From Nakamurella deserti (GTDB lineage Bacteria > Actinomycetota > Actinomycetes > Mycobacteriales > Nakamurellaceae), in NCBI RefSeq assembly GCF_003260015.1, contig NZ_QCXS01000003.1:424315-488314 (forward strand): 64,000 nucleotides of DNA, read 5' to 3'. Of the stretch, positions 62,228-64,000 are shown one piece after another (position 1 is the stretch's first letter; each line of letters starts with the position of its first letter). Position numbers and translations under genes: made by a program. The notes beneath the pieces were generated by a model that worked only from the letters and a program-made list of their open reading frames with translations, did not search any database and was not told the origin of the DNA.

Positions 62228-63334
62228 GTGACCCAGCCCCCGCCGGAAGAACAGCACCCGTCCGCGGGTCGGCCATCGGAGCACGAGGCGGCCGGATCGA
62301 CCCCGGTCGGTCAGTCGCCGACCGGTGACCCCACGCCGACCGGCTTCCCGCCGCCCGCTCCGGGCGGGTACGGACCGCCCCCGCAGGGCTACGGACCGCC
62401 GCCGCAGGGTTACGGCACCGATCCGCAGCAGTACACCCAGCCCGGTTACGGCCAGGGTGCGCCGAGCCCCGGGTTCCCGCCGCCGGCACCGCAGTACGGC
62501 CAGCAGCCGGGTCAGGGTGCTCCCCAGCAGGGGTACGGGTCCGCGCAGCAACCGCAACAGCACTACGGCCAGCCCCCGCAGCAGGGCTACGGCGCCCAGC
62601 AGCAGGCGTACGGCCAGCCGCAGCAGGGCTACGGCCAACCGCAGCAGGGCCCCGGCCAACCGCAGCAGGGGTACGGGTCTGCGCAGCAACCGCAGCAGGG
62701 CTATGGCCAGCCGCCCCAGCAGGGCTACGGCGCCCCGCAACCGGGCTACGGACAGCCGCAACAGGGGTACGGGCCGCCGGCGACCGGCGGCTACGGCGGC
62801 GCCCAGCAGTCGGGCGGCTTCGGCTCGTCGGGCAACACCCCGAGCCTGCCGCCGATCGACGTCTCCAAGGTCCGCACCGGCGACTGGGTCGTCCTGGGCC
62901 TGGGCCTGCTGTTGCTGATCTTCAGCTTCTTCGGCTGGTACTCCTTCTCCTTCGACTTCGGGGCGCTCTCCCAGGACGACAGCATCGGCGGGTGGAACCG
63001 GTTCTGGTGGATCGCGCCGCTGCTGATCCTGGTGATCACCGCGATCCGGGCGACCCAGCTGCTCACCGGGCTGCTGACCAGGGAGGTCAAGCCGCTGTGG
63101 CTGCTGTACGCCGCGATCGTGGCGGTGGTCGTCTACCTGATCTCGCTGATCGACATCTTCACCTACAGCAACTTCGACGGCGCCGACGAGATCGGCGGGT
63201 CGTTCAGCGCCGGCCCGGGCTTCGGCATCTGGGCGTCGCTGATCCTGAGCCTGGCGTTCGTGTACTTCCTGGCCCTGTCGCTGCAGTCCCGCGGCGAGAA
63301 GCTGCCGGTGGCGGTCCCCGGGCCGAAGCTGTAG
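62228..63334 (+). CDS. Q/G/Y/P-rich membrane protein
   Basis: A 368-residue protein. The N-terminal ~210 residues are a low-complexity, prion-like stretch of YGQPQQG- and GYGPPPQ-type repeats. The C-terminal ~150 residues hold four helices (e.g. [19 protein letters not shown] and [20 protein letters not shown]). By position it matches the integral membrane protein Rv0870c, next to moaA2 (recalled). GGAGG precedes the GTG. Function unknown; such tails may drive clustering or bind cell-wall partners. Confidence 0.85.
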   Translation: MTQPPPEEQHPSAGRPSEHEAAGSTPVGQSPTGDPTPTGFPPPAPGGYGPPPQGYGPPPQGYGTDPQQYTQPGYGQGAPSPGFPPPAPQYGQQPGQGAPQQGYGSAQQPQQHYGQPPQQGYGAQQQAYGQPQQGYGQPQQGPGQPQQGYGSAQQPQQGYGQPPQQGYGAPQPGYGQPQQGYGPPATGGYGGAQQSGGFGSSGNTPSLPPIDVSKVRTGDWVVLGLGLLLLIFSFFGWYSFSFDFGALSQDDSIGGWNRFWWIAPLLILVITAIRATQLLTGLLTREVKPLWLLYAAIVAVVVYLISLIDIFTYSNFDGADEIGGSFSAGPGFGIWASLILSLAFVYFLALSLQSRGEKLPVAVPGPKL

Positions 63335-63348
63335 TCCCCGCCCGTCCC

Positions 63349-63387
63349 CGACGGCCGCCGTCCCGCACCCCGGGGCGGCGGCCGTCG
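63349..63387 (+). terminator. Terminator after the Q/G/Y-rich gene
   Basis: Exact 12-bp arms CGACGGCCGCCG and CGGCGGCCGTCG separated by a 15-nt GC-rich loop. Confidence 0.65.
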
Positions 63388-63498
63388 TCGTCGCCGGGAG
63401 GTGTCGGGGCGGGCACAGTTGTCCCGAACGCCGGACCGGCTCCATCCCCCGGCGTTATCTTCGGTCGGACCCGCACCCCCGACGACGGAGACCACCCC

Positions 63499-64000
63499 GT
63501 GAACAGAACCGCCACCGCCGATCCCGCGGTGCGTCGACCCGCCCCGCGGCGCGCGGCGATCGCGGTGGGCGTCGGGGTCCTGACGACGCTGCTCGGGCTG
63601 GTCGACTCCTGGTACGTGTCGTTCTGGACCGACGAGGCGGCCACCATCTCCGGCTCCGGCCGCAGCCTGTCCGAGCTGTGGCGGATGACCGGCACCATCG
63701 ACGTCGTACACGCCGCCTACTACGCGGTGATGCACGTCTGGACGTCGGCCTTCGGCATCTCCCCGTTCGCGCTGCGGTTGCCCAGTGCGCTGGCGATGGG
63801 CGTCGCCGCGGCCGGGGTGGCCGTGCTCGGCTTCCGCTGGGGTGGCGCCCGGCTCGCCGTCGCCGGTGGCGTGGTGTTCGCGATCCTGCCCCGGGTCACC
63901 TGGCTGGGCATCGAGGCGCGGCCGTACGCACTGGCCACCGCCCTCGCGGTCTGGGCCACGGTCGCGCTGCTCGCCGCCCTGGACCGCCGGTCGCCGGGAT
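63499..64000 (+). CDS. GT39/ArnT-type membrane glycosyltransferase (3' end cut)
   Basis: First 167 residues of a polytopic GT-C glycosyltransferase. After a basic N-terminus, helix 1 (AIAVGVGVLTTLLGLVDSWY) is followed by the catalytic-type acidic pair in FWTDEAATIS and the segment VVHAAYYAVMHVW, as in polyprenyl-phosphate-mannose-dependent mannosyltransferases. Further helices follow and the gene runs off the window. Likely role: transferring mannose or another sugar outside the membrane. GTG start after GACGACGGAG. Confidence 0.85.
   Translation, partial: MNRTATADPAVRRPAPRRAAIAVGVGVLTTLLGLVDSWYVSFWTDEAATISGSGRSLSELWRMTGTIDVVHAAYYAVMHVWTSAFGISPFALRLPSALAMGVAAAGVAVLGFRWGGARLAVAGGVVFAILPRVTWLGIEARPYALATALAVWATVALLAALDRRSPG

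Overview
The window is about 70+ % GC, with C/G-ending codons, frequent GTG starts and densely packed genes on both strands. This is typical of a free-living actinomycete (Actinomycetota). Sequence alone does not give the genus. The backbone genes MoaD/MoaA, cold-shock protein, DUF2771, MFS, DUF3027, DUF2530, MarR, TrmH, DUF2537, SepH, SerC and citrate synthase 2 occur in the same order, and nearly the same relative orientation, as the Mycobacterium tuberculosis Rv0868c-Rv0889c stretch (recalled, not searched). The window is therefore a conserved chromosomal core interrupted by accessory inserts, not a plasmid or prophage. No tRNA, rRNA, CRISPR array, transposase or phage gene was seen.

Layout. 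1-4.6 kb: a leftward catabolic-looking block (PLP aminotransferase cut by the edge, LysR regulator, SDR dehydrogenase, lactonase-type beta-propeller, RidA). 4.9-12 kb: Y-family polymerase, a secreted deacetylase-like protein, an acyl-CoA ligase, citrate synthase GltA and a photolyase. 12-19.5 kb: a PAS-GGDEF protein, an aldose epimerase, an MFS transporter overlapping PdxH, an ArsR/SRPBCC pair with a perfect operator, and citrate synthase 2. 19.5-28 kb: GNAT, a DUF3516 RNA helicase, a short array of hairpins, DUF1275, a carboxylesterase, SerC and SepH. 28-33.3 kb: a heterodimeric ABC exporter followed by a 1.2-kb array of six palindromic units with no gene in it. 33.3-38.6 kb: DUF2537, TrmH, then an inserted cassette (Tat-exported ferritin-like protein, ferritin-like paralogue with a C-terminal membrane tail, 39-residue membrane protein, sortase), then MarR and DUF2530. 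38.6-47.8 kb: nitronate monooxygenase, a ~1000-residue GHKL ATPase, DUF3027 with a repetitive tail, a proline-rich MFS protein, a DUF2771 lipoprotein and a CBS protein. 47.9-64 kb: cold-shock protein, HAD enzymes, a LuxR-type LAL regulator, a serine hydrolase, an F420 enzyme, a second ArsR/SRPBCC pair, an XdhC/VWA operon, moaA-moaD, a Q/G/Y-rich membrane protein and a GT39-type glycosyltransferase cut by the edge.

Main candidates for something undescribed are: (i) the palindromic array at 32.1-33.3 kb, and a second, unrelated hairpin array at 22.8-23.2 kb, both in convergent intergenic gaps; (ii) the ferritin-like pair plus sortase, where one paralogue has a Tat signal, the other has none but ends in a sorting-signal-like tail, and the cassette splits a conserved gene pair; (iii) two ArsR/SRPBCC modules with unrelated operators built on the same 7-4-7 dyad geometry. 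Many genes lacking a Shine-Dalgarno carry a TANNNT box 6-8 nt before the start codon, suggesting leaderless transcription.
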